Origin: Pomphorhynchus laevis
Lineage: Eukaryota > Acanthocephala > Palaeacanthocephala > Echinorhynchida > Pomphorhynchidae
Assembly (NCBI GenBank): GCA_012934845.2
Contig: WNNJ02000185.1
Location: 124,001 to 188,000, forward strand
Reading direction: 5' to 3'
DNA length: 64,000 nt
Shown here: positions 54,501 to 64,000 of the stretch, in pieces
Position numbering within the stretch: position 1 is the stretch's first letter
Layout: the number at the start of each line of letters is the position of its first letter
Notes under the pieces: model-generated
Database searches by the model: none
Told to the model about the DNA's origin: nothing
What the model saw: only the letters and a program-made list of their open reading frames with translations
Translations under genes and position numbers: made by a program

Positions 54501-57500
54501 TTTTAATTAAATAAAAATATTTTATAATATTATTAATTTCATAATATTTTATAACAGAAAAATTATAATTAAATAAAAATATTTTATAATATTATTAATT
54601 TCATAATATTTTATAACAGAAAAATTATAATTTAATAAAAATATTTTATAATATTATTAATTTCATAATATTTTATAACAGAAAAATTATAATTTTATAA
54701 AATTATTTTATAATATTATTAATTATAAAATAATAGAGCAAGACGGCAATGTGGTTAATATCTGCATTATTAGCAACATATATCTCAATAATTCAGATTA
54801 ATTAACTAATAATAAATTAATTAATATTAAAAATATCAACTTAATTCAAATTTTTTTGCAACAATTATTAAAATCAACTCGAAACAATTATGCGCCTTCG
54901 ATGTTTAAATAACATAAACATTTCTTTGCTAAAACAGATCTATCGAGGCAGTCAATAGAGCATACTGTGTGATCGGTATTTGTGCCTTGACATTCTCGGA
55001 GGTTACGATGATAAGTGACACGCGGATCTAGAAGCTCGCAAACACATAAAAACTGCTCTTGTAAGATGATACATATTTTCGCTCGCAACCCGTCGACCGA
55101 ATCCGCGTATTAGGCTGCCTTTTTTTATTTGGCTTCCACTCAATCGCCATAATCGTGGCATTTGTAGATGACCCTATTCCACCCGTCTACGCTGCAACTA
55201 TAGGACAGAACGTACTAAACATTTTAAATGTTTTGCGTATTTGTTGAGTTTAAGTGCTTCGTGATACTCGAACCAAGACGATACGGATTTTGACTAATAC
55301 GACAGAGCATTACTGTCGTAAATACAAACGTCAAAAAACGTGTTAATTAATATTGTTAAATATAAATATTTAATTAATATTATTAATAATACTTAATGAA
55401 CTATATACTTTATTTCATATACATTAGTTTGCAGTTTGTTCAATGCTCTCGATTTTAATTCCCCAAGTTTGTTATGAAAAGTCGGAGTTTATGTCGATTT
55501 TTCACAAGCTGATTTTATCAATTAAAAGTAATTTTTACTTAATAATACTTTGACTCCTATTTCAATAAATCAATTGAATCAGCTAACAGATAACTGAGGC
55601 TACGTATTTAATATAATTATAAAATTTAAAACTAATAATGATAAATCAAAATTTAATAATTAAATAATAAAATAAATAATTGTTTTTAGATTTTTTATAA
55701 TTTAAATCAAGTTCAAATAAAAAATTGAAGTTTAAATTAACGATGTAATAACTACGGATTATTACATCAATGGCAAAAATATCGTTGAATCTATGATCTT
55801 GTCAATAGTGATTGCAAGTATATGACTTCCCTTACATATAATTAATTAATTTCATAAAATTAATGATTTCATTAAATTAATATTTTTTTAATTTTATAAT
55901 ATATTCATTAATAATTAATAAATAATATTATTTTTTTTCCAATTAATAATTTTCTGTATTTTAATGAAAGTATGAAAATTCAACATTAGAACGAGATGTC
56001 ACTCAATTGCCCGCAGATTCTCAATGTGATAAACTACAAAAAAATGTTTATTGAATAAATGATGAATAAATAATTTTTTATTGAATAATAATGTTCATTT
56101 AAAAAATGCTTAAAATGTTTATTTTCAACAACAAATTTGTAATTATGAGTACAGCAGTCAAAAAATCATGTTACCTACGAATCCACCACAGAAACCGGCC
56201 ATCCCAGCAAGCGATACTTTTTCGAAAAATGTTAGCCCTCCGTCCTTTTTATACGACTTTACAACTTCGTAGATACCAAATCGGGTTGTTGTGTATGTAG
56301 CTTGTCGAAGAATAGCAGCTGATAATCCCTTATATAAGGCCAGTACGCCACCATCTCGAATCACCTTTTTGCCGACACCTTCATAAACATGTTATTCCAT
56401 TTAATTCAAATATTTAAGTAACTTAGGTAATTGCTAAAAACGTCGCTGTAAATTTGATTTATTGTATTGACACAATTATCATATGACGCGACACCATGAC
56501 TCGAAATGGGTTTCAATTAATAGAATTATAAGATAAACGGTCATTAGATATTATCGATTTTAATCTAATCTTGTAATTCAATCTAATCTAGTAATGTTGC
56601 TAGATTTATGCGGGAAAAATTCAATCAGACAAAGCATTTCTGTAGATAATCTGTTAAGGGATTTACTGATGAAATAAAAATAGATTTTAATTAAATTATA
56701 TTATAACTTATAATATCCAGGAAATATAAAATCTTTAGATTTTCAAAATCCATATTTTATATAACGCCTTTTTAATTTTAAAATATTGAAACTGAATTTT
56801 CTAACAACGGCGGTAAAACTAGATAAATATAATATTTTTTCAATATTCCATTAATATAAATATATAATATTACATTTAGTCGTCAATTAAAAATTTTAAA
56901 CAACAAACAAATCATCCACTGATAATGGGTCACTGTTGATACGAAATAAACGAAATCGTCTTTATTTTATAAATACTGTTTTGGATCAATAGTGTTTTTA
57001 AAAATTATTTAAAATATATTTAAATAATATTTAATAATAATTAATAATGATATATAATTAATATAATTTTTAAATGAACAATGAATATTCATAAATATTT
57101 TTAAATATCAAGCAATAATAATTTTTAAAATAATTAAAATATATTATTAAAATATAAATAATAATATATAAATAATTATTTTAATATAATAATATATTAA
57201 AAAAATTAATAATTTATTATTCATTTGATACAATATTCGGTTCCCTCAAATGGGCCTTTGTGAAGTCAATAATAATATTGTCATTATTCTACGTGATTGG
57301 ATACGAGCTGGTAAGAAAATACCCTACAGGCATGCCGAAGCGAGAACGGCGTAATCTTAGACAAACAAAAAAGGATCGAGCAATTGTAAACGAAGATCTT
57401 TATTTTCATCAACGCCAAAATTTCGGAATATTGCTGTCTTGAGCGCTGCGCATTAATCACAGCTAGTGATTTCAGAAAAACCGTCGTTCATACCACTCAA

Positions 57501-60120
57501 CGTGGAGAAGACGACAGGTTTGAATGTGCTTCCTTCAAGACCCACAATGTGTTCACTGTATTCCCCCTTATTTCTTGCTTCATTGATGGCAAACCCGGAT
57601 GCCGGAAAACCACAAGCATACGATTTAGCGTGTATATTAAAGATAGTATATTAAAATATTATTAATAATAATTTTAATAACAATATTTAAATAATTTTAA
57701 ATATCAAATATACTCAATTGATGTATCGTTTTAAATATAAAAATATATGGGTTGATAATATTCTTGACAATTATTTATGTATAACTTCGAATATATAAAT
57801 ATATAGTTTATTAATATATAATTTTGAATTTATATCACATAATTAAAATATTTCGATATAAAACTTAATAATAAAATATTATTAACATTTAAAATTATTT
57901 AATAATTTATCACAATATCAGTGATTTTAAAATTTAATTATTGTTTAATAAGTCAGTGGTAAATGACATTTTGATAGGTAACTAATAACACTATATTAGC
58001 AGTTCATTACAATAAGAAATTGTAATGAACTTAATCTTATCTGAAACGAAAAATTTGATTTGAATTCATTTCTATTGCATGATATAATATAAGGGGGTCA
58101 TCTAGAAGTGCAACTTGCTATTTCTTCTAAATACAATTTCTTCGAAAAATTTTACCCATAATGGAAAATACCATAAATATAGATTGGATAACTACTAAAC
58201 ACAAATCATCAATTTCCAATGTATCTCCCCTTCTTTAGATCTGGGAAATCTTTAGAACGGGTAAGGAATTTAGAAATGGTAATGGGCATATTTATTTATA
58301 TTAATATAAATAAAGGAAATTATGGAATTGTAATTGAAAAACAAATTAAGTTAAATTATAGAATAAAAATCAAATTTTTAATATTAGAAAAATACTTAAA
58401 AATAAGAAACAAAAAATCAGTAATAATAATTAATTATAGTTAATATCAAAATGAAAATTATATTTATCTTATAAATACATAATAATTGTATTATAAACGT
58501 GACAAATTAAAATTTATAACAAATTCATTTATTCAAGAAAGTTCGAGCATTCCAAATGATATAATGATATTATTATGCTACACGTAATATTATTACGTGT
58601 AGCACGATCAATTACGAAATTTTATATACAATTATAGAATTTATAATTAATATATTGTAATTAATATTTTTAATATAATTAAGAAAACAATTTTTCTTAG
58701 AAGCTATTTATTTGAAAATGTTAATATAAATAAATTTATAGAAATAAAATAAAATATTAAAATGTGGACAAATAAAATAGATAATAAATTGTAGATCACT
58801 CGAAGCAAATCTAAACTTCTGAGAGTTAAGCTTCATGGACATATAGTGAATAATAATACACTGTGTTAGATTGATATTTTAATCTAGAAACAATATTACC
58901 TTTAAGCCAATACTGATATATTTAAGCTACTGATTGTTGAGTCGAAGATAATGTCCGAAACTGATAATAATTCTTCGTTATTTTCAATTTAAATAATGGT
59001 ATATATTCAGTTCAAATCAATTCATAAAATACAAAATTATCTTTTATAAAAAATTATACCTGGAATTGTAAAAATTAGAAAATTATTTCTTGATTAATAG
59101 ATTCCATTCATAACCGAACGAATATAATATTGAACATATTGTATATAATATTGTATATTATAATATATTGTATTATATTATATTATAGTGACAACATTCA
59201 TTGTCACTTGCAATGGATGTTTTGTATTTAAATTGATTTCATCTGTAAGCTAAAAATTTTCCAGTTGTGGCACGACATTATTCTCACAAGTATTGTTCCT
59301 ATATTGTATAATATAATATAATACAATATATTATTTTGTATTATATTATATTATAGTGACAACATTCATTGTCACTTGCAATGGATGTTTTGTATTTAAA
59401 TTGATTGCATCTGTAAGCTGAAATTCGTTTGATTGTGGCACGATATTATCCTCACCGGTATTATTCCCATTTTTGATAGGACGCTACTAATCAGCCTGAT
59501 CTCATACGATGCTGACCCAGACCTACATTTCACGTTTGACACTTATTATCTGCTAACTGCGTATACTGATGCTGATCGGATTCGAACTGATGACGTGTAT
59601 TTCGCGATTTAGCGTTACATACACTAGGCTGGCTGCTTCAGTTGTGTTCAAAGCCGATAGGCAGTAAGCAGATAATAATGTGAGCTGAAATTCTTATGAT
59701 TGCGACACGACATTCTCTTCACAGGTATTGCTCATATCCCTGATACAGCAGTACGCTACTAATCAGTAGCTGATAAAACCCACCCAGGCTGATTAGTAGT
59801 GTCCTGCTGTATCAAGAATGGGAACAATACATGTGAGGATAATGTCGTGCCACAACCAGAATTCTAAATATTAATATACTTTTATTTAAATAATAGCGTA
59901 ACTTAGTTTTACTAATTTCCTAAATTATTTATTGAAAAAGTCGATAAAATAATGATTAAAAAGTATACGTCTTACCAATCAATCCATATTCTACTTTCTG
60001 CTGCGTTTGGAGATTTACTTTTAAAGTATCCAGAGGATGGGTAAAGCAAACAGCCATACACCCGGCTGCTCCGCCGAAATACCATTTTCCAACCTTATCT
60101 TCGCGTCGCAACGTAACCAT
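48203..60120 (-). CDS. SLC25A10: Mitochondrial dicarboxylate carrier (SLC25A10/DIC), 4 coding exons
   Basis: An inner-membrane antiporter that exchanges malate or succinate for phosphate. Exons (transcript order) 60120-59976, 56378-56175, 50294-50110 and 48550-48203 join in frame to 293 aa. The three carrier repeats each start with the signature: PLDTLK (residues 29-34), PADLVN (119-124) and PLDVTK (219-224). DIC-specific stretches include KWYFGGAAGC, LALYKGLSAAILRQATYTTTRFGIYE, FVGTPADLVNVRMQNDIKLP, RRCYKNAIDGMLRVYREEG, GQLAFYEQFKQ and RLAPHTILTFVFLEQLRLRFGY. All junctions are GT-AG. No frame damage. Introns are long and carry a large satellite and retroelement debris. Confidence 0.96.
48551..50109 (-). 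other. SLC25A10: Dicarboxylate carrier intron 3
   Basis: A 1.56-kb AT-rich intron (GTTTCT ... TTTTTAG) without recognisable content beyond simple AT repeats. Confidence 0.85.
50110..50294 (-). CDS. SLC25A10: Dicarboxylate carrier exon 3 (end of codon 117 to 178)
   Basis: Acceptor TTTTTAAG|GT, phase 1. TPADLVNVRMQNDIKLPLDKRR ... MNIGQ; donor CAG|GTTTCT chosen because it joins GQ to LAFYEQ exactly as in the family. Reading on in the open frame would give a false VSVFTNADALYVLD tail. Confidence 0.94.
50295..51170 (-). other. SLC25A10: Dicarboxylate carrier intron 2, part proximal to exon 3
   Basis: AT-rich, nothing recognised. Confidence 0.7.
51171..54729. repeat. Satellite array, 62-bp unit with an 81-bp variant, inside carrier intron 2
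   Basis: The basic unit is 62 bp (TTATAACAGAAAAATTATAA, TTAAATAAAAATATT, TTATAATATTATTAATTTC, ATAATATT). A recurring variant carries a 19-bp internal duplication, TTAATTTAATAAAAATATT, making 81 bp. Point variants (ATTATAATTAAAT, ATTATAATTTAAT, ATTTTAATTAAAT) recur in patterns. Length and period suggest about 50-55 units. Homogeneity is very high across 3.5 kb, with diverged edge units at both ends. Confidence 0.97.
54888..55330 (-). mobile_element. Possible decayed retroelement C-terminus in carrier intron 2
   Basis: On the - strand: DVCIYDSNALSY, then FEYHEALKLNKYAKHLKCL, GHLQMPRLWRL, SLIRGFGRRVASENMYHLTRA. The order resembles the nuclease-to-C-terminus segment of RT families like H. Many stops; assignment tentative. 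Confidence 0.3.
55331..56174 (-). other. SLC25A10: Dicarboxylate carrier intron 2, part proximal to exon 2
   Basis: AT-rich. The block 55580-55740 is the reverse complement of 46690-46800 (shares GATAACTGAGGCTACGTATT). Nothing else recognised. Confidence 0.6.
56175..56378 (-). CDS. SLC25A10: Dicarboxylate carrier exon 2 (end of codon 49 to first base of 117)
   Basis: Acceptor TTATGAAG|GTG, phase 1. VGKKVIRDGGVLALYKGLSAAILRQ ... GMAGFCGGFVG; donor G|GTAACA. Confidence 0.95.
56379..57238 (-). other. SLC25A10: Dicarboxylate carrier intron 1, part proximal to exon 2
   Basis: AT-rich, nothing recognised. Confidence 0.7.
57239..57650 (-). mobile_element. LINE F3: C-terminal fragment of the restriction-like-endonuclease LINE
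   Basis: AINEARNKGEYSEHIVGLEGSTFKPVVFSTLSGMN aligns with HENRKCAKYEERIHTIEHSSFCPLIWATTGGAG of F1. It ends on the - strand with AGGCCCATTTGAGGGAACC, one base different from the F1 3' end. Lies in carrier intron 1. Confidence 0.6.
57651..59150 (-). other. SLC25A10: Dicarboxylate carrier intron 1, middle part
   Basis: AT-rich, no gene. Contains a perfect hairpin at 58576-58604. Confidence 0.6.
58576..58604. repeat. Perfect hairpin, 13-bp arms, 3-nt loop
   Basis: TGCTACACGTAAT, loop ATT, then the exact reverse complement. Confidence 0.95.
59155..59468. repeat. Tandem duplication, 168-bp offset
   Basis: GTGACAACATTCATTGTCAC followed by TTGCAATGGATGTTTTG occurs at 59188 and 59356. Each copy runs into the SINE 3' end (TTGTGGCACGA(C/T)ATTAT). 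Confidence 0.9.
59419..59650 (-). mobile_element. tRNA-derived SINE, copy 2
   Basis: Best-kept head: on the - strand GAAGCAGCCAGCCTAGTG (box A-like), then CAGTTCGAATCCG (a near-perfect box B, about 59579-59591). Body and 3' end as in copy 1. Confidence 0.82.
59679..59866. mobile_element. Two SINE 3' ends in head-to-head inverted arrangement
   Basis: 59690-59766 and 59787-59862 are inverted copies of the SINE 3' region (CTACTAATCAG at the inner ends, CACGACATT outside), separated by about 20 bp. Confidence 0.85.
59976..60120 (-). CDS. SLC25A10: Dicarboxylate carrier exon 1 (residues 1-48 and first base of 49)
   Basis: MVTLRREDKVGKWYFGGAAG ... THPLDTLKVNLQTQQKVEYGLIG; donor G|GTAAGA. The ATG immediately follows a splice acceptor-like TAATTGCAG, so a 5' UTR exon may lie upstream, or a few N-terminal residues may come from it. 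Confidence 0.9.
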
Positions 60121-61480
60121 CTGCAATTAAACGACAAATGAGAACACCTGAGAATGAACAATTGACGTAAATTTTGCAAACGAAATGCGCACGTTGAACA
60201 ATATGAAGCAGGAAGAATTTAAAAATGCTGTAGGTTCAGATGGTCATGCTCGCAATTGTTGATATTATTAGAATGACAATAGACATTATAACAAATTACA
60301 AGTAAAAAATGTAAAACAAAGAAGTAAAGAAATGATAATGAACTAGGGATTGTAGGTTTCTTTGTTTCACCACTTGTGCAGGTAAGCTATTTTAAGTTAG
60401 ATGACTCACACAGCAAAATTTAAAGGACTATTTGATACATGGTCTACGTTGTATCTTAAATTAATGTCCGCATATTTCGATCGATGCACATACAGAAAAG
60501 ATATCTTACCGGATCATCAGAATCATGGTTTGTACACCAAACTACACGAAGATTATTTAGTGCTCGTAGTGAAGATAGCGAGCGCATAGAAGACGATTTA
60601 ATCGCTACTTCTTATTAAGTTCAATACAATAGATTTGATGAATAATATTTGCGTTCCATTTAGTTTAAGGTCTGTTTTAAATCAAATACAACTATATTGA
60701 TATTATATGGATTTTGTCTAATTAAATTTCGATACCTGTCGAACTAATTTCTTACATAAAGCTTACTCCAACTAAAGATATCATTGTTGTTCTAGAATCG
60801 ATAGTTCGAAAATGGTTTCAATTTTGTTGTCCATAAAAGAAACCGTTTGTATATCTGCTTCGTGTGTTGGAAATGTATACTTTGTATATAAGGCTAGATG
60901 TCAGTAACTTACTAACCATATGTGCCTTCATTGTCTAATTAAATTTCAATACCTGTCGAACTAATTTATTGCATCAAGCTTATTTCAATTCAAAATTAAC
61001 TTTAAATAATGCATATATCCTTATAACCTTATTTTATTTGATAAATTACATGTTAATTGAACTTTAAATAACAAAAATTTTAAGAAATATATCCATCATT
61101 ATCTGTACTTTAAAATATTCAGGAACTATTAGGTAAAATTGAAATACAAAATTATTTTGATATTTCGCTAGTAACTACTAGCATCTTCAGAAGTAAAAAA
61201 TTATTATTATTTTATGTTAATTCGTACGATAACTGAAAATGGACAGCGATTGTTCGCTTAATTCTTTGTTTGAAATGCAATAACTTCCAAATGAGTAGAA
61301 TTCTCCAAGTCTTAAGCACTTCGGTTAATTTACTTGTATTTTTCATCAATAGGTACTTAAAAATATCCGGTCAGATGACCGACATTCAGTCGGATATAAC
61401 TTGTAATTGAGGGTAGTTCAACATTACATGTACTTTCTAAATAACACGAATTGAGTAAGAACGATACATGACAGATTGTT
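60121..61480. other. Upstream region of the carrier gene
   Basis: No gene recognised. A diverged direct repeat of about 60 bp occurs at 60716-60780 and 60934-60995 (TCTAATTAAATTTC, ATACCTGTCGAACTAATTT). A 62-aa frame at 60401-60589 has no recognisable features. Confidence 0.4.
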
Positions 61481-61769
61481 TTTGTGTATCAACAGCCTTT
61501 AATGATTTGTAACCCGTTTAAGTCAAATCCCAAACACATTGTTCTCGATAGATTCCAAGAAAATAATTCGCATCCCAAAATGAACAATGTACAAGTAATG
61601 CCGGAGCTATCAAACGATAGCAGCAAAAATCATTCAAAAATCAACGATAATCCTACAAAAAAGACAAATTAAAGGTAAATCTAACTACAGATCCAAGTAA
61701 CAAGGTTAGTAATTTTTCTATGGTATCAGGTGATGGGGAGGTGCTTCCCCCATTCCTAAATTAAAGAAT

Positions 61770-62432
61770 TTGCTAATAATTAAAGTTAAGAAACCGACTG
61801 AAAAACACGATATCTACAACAAATTTTTGAGATCCTTCACCAAACAGTTTCAGAACAGGGTTCTATTTAACTCTGTTAGGTTACACCCTGCGGAGGTGAA
61901 GATCTCTTTTGTCTCGAATGATATTGCCGCAAACTACATGGAGTACTTCTCCGCCAATTTAGCTGAATATGGTGAAATTTCATCCAAGCCTATCCTAGCA
62001 TCGCTAAAAGTTTCAAATCTTCCCTGTTCAATGGAAGAAGAAGATATACGTTCTTTTATGGCAAAATTCAAGGTCACCAATCTGAGGTCAATCCGGGGTA
62101 AGGACAGGAACCCTATCCCGGTTGGCTTTTGCAATGCTCCCGTAAATATTGCTGAATCCCTGTCTAATTCTACGTCGAATCCCTTTATGGGTTTTAATAT
62201 TAAATTCACGATCACAGAGAGGGATGATCTGACCTATCCCCACTGCAGCCGGTGTCACAAATGGGGACACTGGGCCTCCAGCTGCAGTGGGACCCTTTCG
62301 TGTGGGGTCTGTAGCTCCACCAGCTGTCCTTCTCTTACAACTACCGATCGCTGCGAGGCCCCCTTTCCTGCTCGAATTGCGGGGGTGCCATCCTGCTTGG
62401 AGCAGGAAATGCTCTCTATTCAAAGAATATAG
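61770..62432 (+). pseudogene. LINE C ORF1, first part
   Basis: RNA-binding ORF1 protein: FQNRVLFNSVRLHPAEVKISF, LKVSNLPCSMEEEDIRSFM (an RRM-like strand-turn is possible), IRGKDRNPIPVGF, NPFMGFNIKF, then the knuckles CSRCHKWGHWASSC and CGVCSSTSC. After about 62345 the frame leaves register; the remaining knuckle and the tail are in the 62287-62730 frame. Confidence 0.78.
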
Positions 62433-62730
62433 ACAATTATTCTTGTTGAAACCGCCCAATCCGGCCAAGTCCTTCGCGGTCGCTGCAGCTCCACGTATGG
62501 ATGACGCTGACATTCTACGGATTATCGACTTAAAGACTTCGAATGCTCTTCGGCAGATGGAGGAGTTAGTACGCTCTATCCTAACCGTTATCGGGACTAA
62601 TCCTGTGCTTCCTGTTTCCTCGGTTCCGGAGTCGAAAAAGAGAGGGGCTTCAGCCCATGCCGTTCCCCCGCTCAAGATTGGGAAGCTAATCCAACAGAAG
62701 ACTAATAGGGGAAATGAAGATACTGCTTAG
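62287..62730 (+). pseudogene. LINE C ORF1, C-terminal part
   Basis: From about residue 28 it matches the LINE B ORF1 tail: CHPAWSRKCSLFKEYRQLF, AKSFAVAAAPRMDDADI, KKRGASAHAVPPLKIGKL. Ends 102 bases before the ORF2 ATG because an earlier stop than in LINE B is used. Confidence 0.75.
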
Positions 62731-62831
62731 GGGCAAGTACCTTTCTTGGAGGGGCTAGTGGTGGGAAGAGCAACCTTCCTGCACCTAGCTTTGTCTAGGT
62801 AGGCAATCCCCCATCCAACTAATCCATCACA

Positions 62832-64000
62832 ATGCAGAGTACTCGTGAGCCTTTTTCACTGAATATCCTTCAGTGGAACTCGGGAGGTGCTTCCGCCCTT
62901 AGACTTCTATCTGGTAGAGATGCAGATGTTATAGTCTTTCAGGAGACGCGGTCTATCCGTCTCCCCCAGGACATTACTCGATTTATCCCAAAGCATATTT
63001 GTTCCCACTATACTCCGTACATAACCCCACCTCACTCCTCTTCATCTCAAGGACTCTTGACTTTAGTTAAGTGCTCTTTAAGGTCCTTGCTCCTATTAAA
63101 CTACTCATGTCCAGCCCTTTCTTGTTTAGTAGTTTCACTCAGTAAGAACGGTAAACGCATAAATCTAGCCAATGTCTACATCCGTCCAGGGGAAATTCAC
63201 AAGAACCGTGACCTCCTGGATAGTATTATTGACAGCGGTTATGACATGTTACTTGGAGATTTCAACGACAGAACTGGTCGTTGGATCAATGCAGCACTTC
63301 GCAGAGCTAGGAACGGTTATCTTATTCACAAACCCCCGTCACCTACCTTTCATTGCACATCAACTAATTCTATCCTCGACATTTTACTGCTTCACTCGAG
63401 GTGGTTGTTAAAACCCTTCTGCACGAAGCAGTCGCGCCAGCAATTGTCCACCTCTCATGACCTAATTCGTTGGAGGATTAAGGAAGCTATGTTGCTTCGA
63501 AGGAGGTTTCCCTTTGATCCGATCAGAGTGGCCCTCTTTCAAGCGGCGATCCAACTCTTTCCCTTAATAGGAAATGAGAGTTTGACCAAATTTAATACCT
63601 ACCTCTTTTCGCAAGCTACCGCGATTCTATCGACTACCTATAAAGGTCGTATATACAATCCCACTCCGACAAAACTCAAGGTCATGGCAAAATTACTGAA
63701 CCTCCCTAATCTCTCTGCTTCCGCCAAACAGGCCCTCTCGAATGAATACTGGAGCACTAGATACAGGTTCCAGCTGAGTAGGGATAGGACGAGTATCGCT
63801 CGCCTTAATCCTTCTCAGTCGTTCTTTTGGAAGATTTTCAAGGAGAAGTTTGTTTGCTGGAAGGATAGAGCATTGCGTTGGATAGGGAATGTAGGCCTTG
63901 ATAAAGTTTTAGAAGAGTCACTGGCCCTACACAACTATGGAGCCACTCTATCACCTCAACCAATCCCGCCTTGGTGTAACTTCAGGAGTAGGGATCTATC
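62832..64000 (+). CDS. LINE C ORF2, endonuclease and linker, open to the window edge
   Basis: About 389 codons without a stop: FSLNILQWNSGGASALRLLSG, VIVFQETRSIRLPQDITRF, LANVYIRPGEIHKNRDLLDS, MLLGDFNDRTGRW (GDFN), TSTNSILDILLLH, STSHDLIRWRI (SDH-like), then SFFWKIFKEKFVCWKDRA and VLEESLALHNYGA. It aligns nearly residue for residue with LINE B ORF2 and keeps frame through two single-codon deletions. The RT domain lies beyond 64000. Confidence 0.88.
   Translation, partial: MQSTREPFSLNILQWNSGGASALRLLSGRDADVIVFQETRSIRLPQDITRFIPKHICSHYTPYITPPHSSSSQGLLTLVKCSLRSLLLLNYSCPALSCLVVSLSKNGKRINLANVYIRPGEIHKNRDLLDSIIDSGYDMLLGDFNDRTGRWINAALRRARNGYLIHKPPSPTFHCTSTNSILDILLLHSRWLLKPFCTKQSRQQLSTSHDLIRWRIKEAMLLRRRFPFDPIRVALFQAAIQLFPLIGNESLTKFNTYLFSQATAILSTTYKGRIYNPTPTKLKVMAKLLNLPNLSASAKQALSNEYWSTRYRFQLSRDRTSIARLNPSQSFFWKIFKEKFVCWKDRALRWIGNVGLDKVLEESLALHNYGATLSPQPIPPWCNFRSRDL

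Larger units (their letters stand above)
61481..64000 (+). mobile_element. LINE C: second copy of the LINE B family, 3' end outside window
   Basis: A leader with ORF1-like residues (SKNHSKINDNPTKKTN) and MVSGDGE, ORF1 (61770-62730, two frames), then ORF2 from 62832 to the window edge. Gene order, the knuckle cluster and the spacing are the same as in LINE B. The 5' boundary is approximate and no target-site duplication can be checked. Confidence 0.88.

Noticed and set aside
51171-54729. Repeat array as a possible CRISPR
   Set aside because: Units are contiguous without unique spacers, in a eukaryotic intron, and purely AT-rich: a satellite.
59579-59591. Box B-like sequence as a tRNA gene
   Set aside because: No complete cloverleaf could be drawn and the same head occurs on a repeated SINE body.
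60401-60589. 62-aa frame upstream of the carrier gene
   Set aside because: No homology features recognised, length expected by chance.
60716-60995. Direct repeats as the two LTRs of a tiny LTR element
   Set aside because: Repeats are short and diverged, with no primer-binding site, polypurine tract or coding between them.

Overview
The window is metazoan nuclear DNA, strongly AT-rich and dominated by retroelements, from a protostome-like invertebrate that I cannot place more finely. The evidence is two spliced host genes: ribosomal protein L17/uL22 on the + strand (3 coding exons, 34096-39775, 186 aa) and the mitochondrial dicarboxylate carrier on the - strand (4 coding exons, 60120 down to 48203, 293 aa). 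They point toward each other. Both were assembled by eye from GT-AG junctions that keep the reading frame and restore the family sequence. No bacterial gene, CRISPR array, intact rRNA or tRNA gene was seen.

1-33 kb is wall-to-wall retroelements. An endonuclease-type LINE (A, 1-2998) is followed by a Penelope-like element (about 4437-11110) with a GIY-YIG end and hammerhead-like motifs among (TA)n arrays. That element is split by a related LINE (B, 6667-10508) bounded by a perfect 19-bp target-site duplication. Next come a 329-bp TIR element (11253-11581), a 60-bp-period minisatellite, many pieces of a CR1/L2-like LINE (family D), pieces of other CR1-like LINEs (family E), and two copies of a LINE with a restriction-like endonuclease tail (family F; F1 is an open 511-aa frame at 19743-21278 -, F2 a decayed copy at 31340-32396 +).

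33-61 kb holds the two host genes and their long introns. The L17 introns carry a tRNA-derived SINE and a decayed endonuclease-tail element. The carrier introns carry a roughly 3.56-kb satellite of 62/81-bp units (51171-54729), two decayed endonuclease-tail fragments and a cluster of SINE pieces, one pair forming an inverted repeat. Between the genes lie a decayed D-family LINE and a group of short interspersed repeats (family G). From about 61.4 kb to the end is a second copy of the LINE B family (C), whose ORF2 is still open where the window ends.

The most interesting signals are: a small stem-loop in the 3' tail of LINE family D whose stem changes on both sides between copies while staying paired; hammerhead-like motifs repeated four times around the Penelope-like element; the LINE-in-Penelope nesting; a chain of D-family 3' ends inserted one behind another; the RT active-site block missing from one D copy and present alone 2.6 kb away; and several perfect short hairpins with 3-nt loops.
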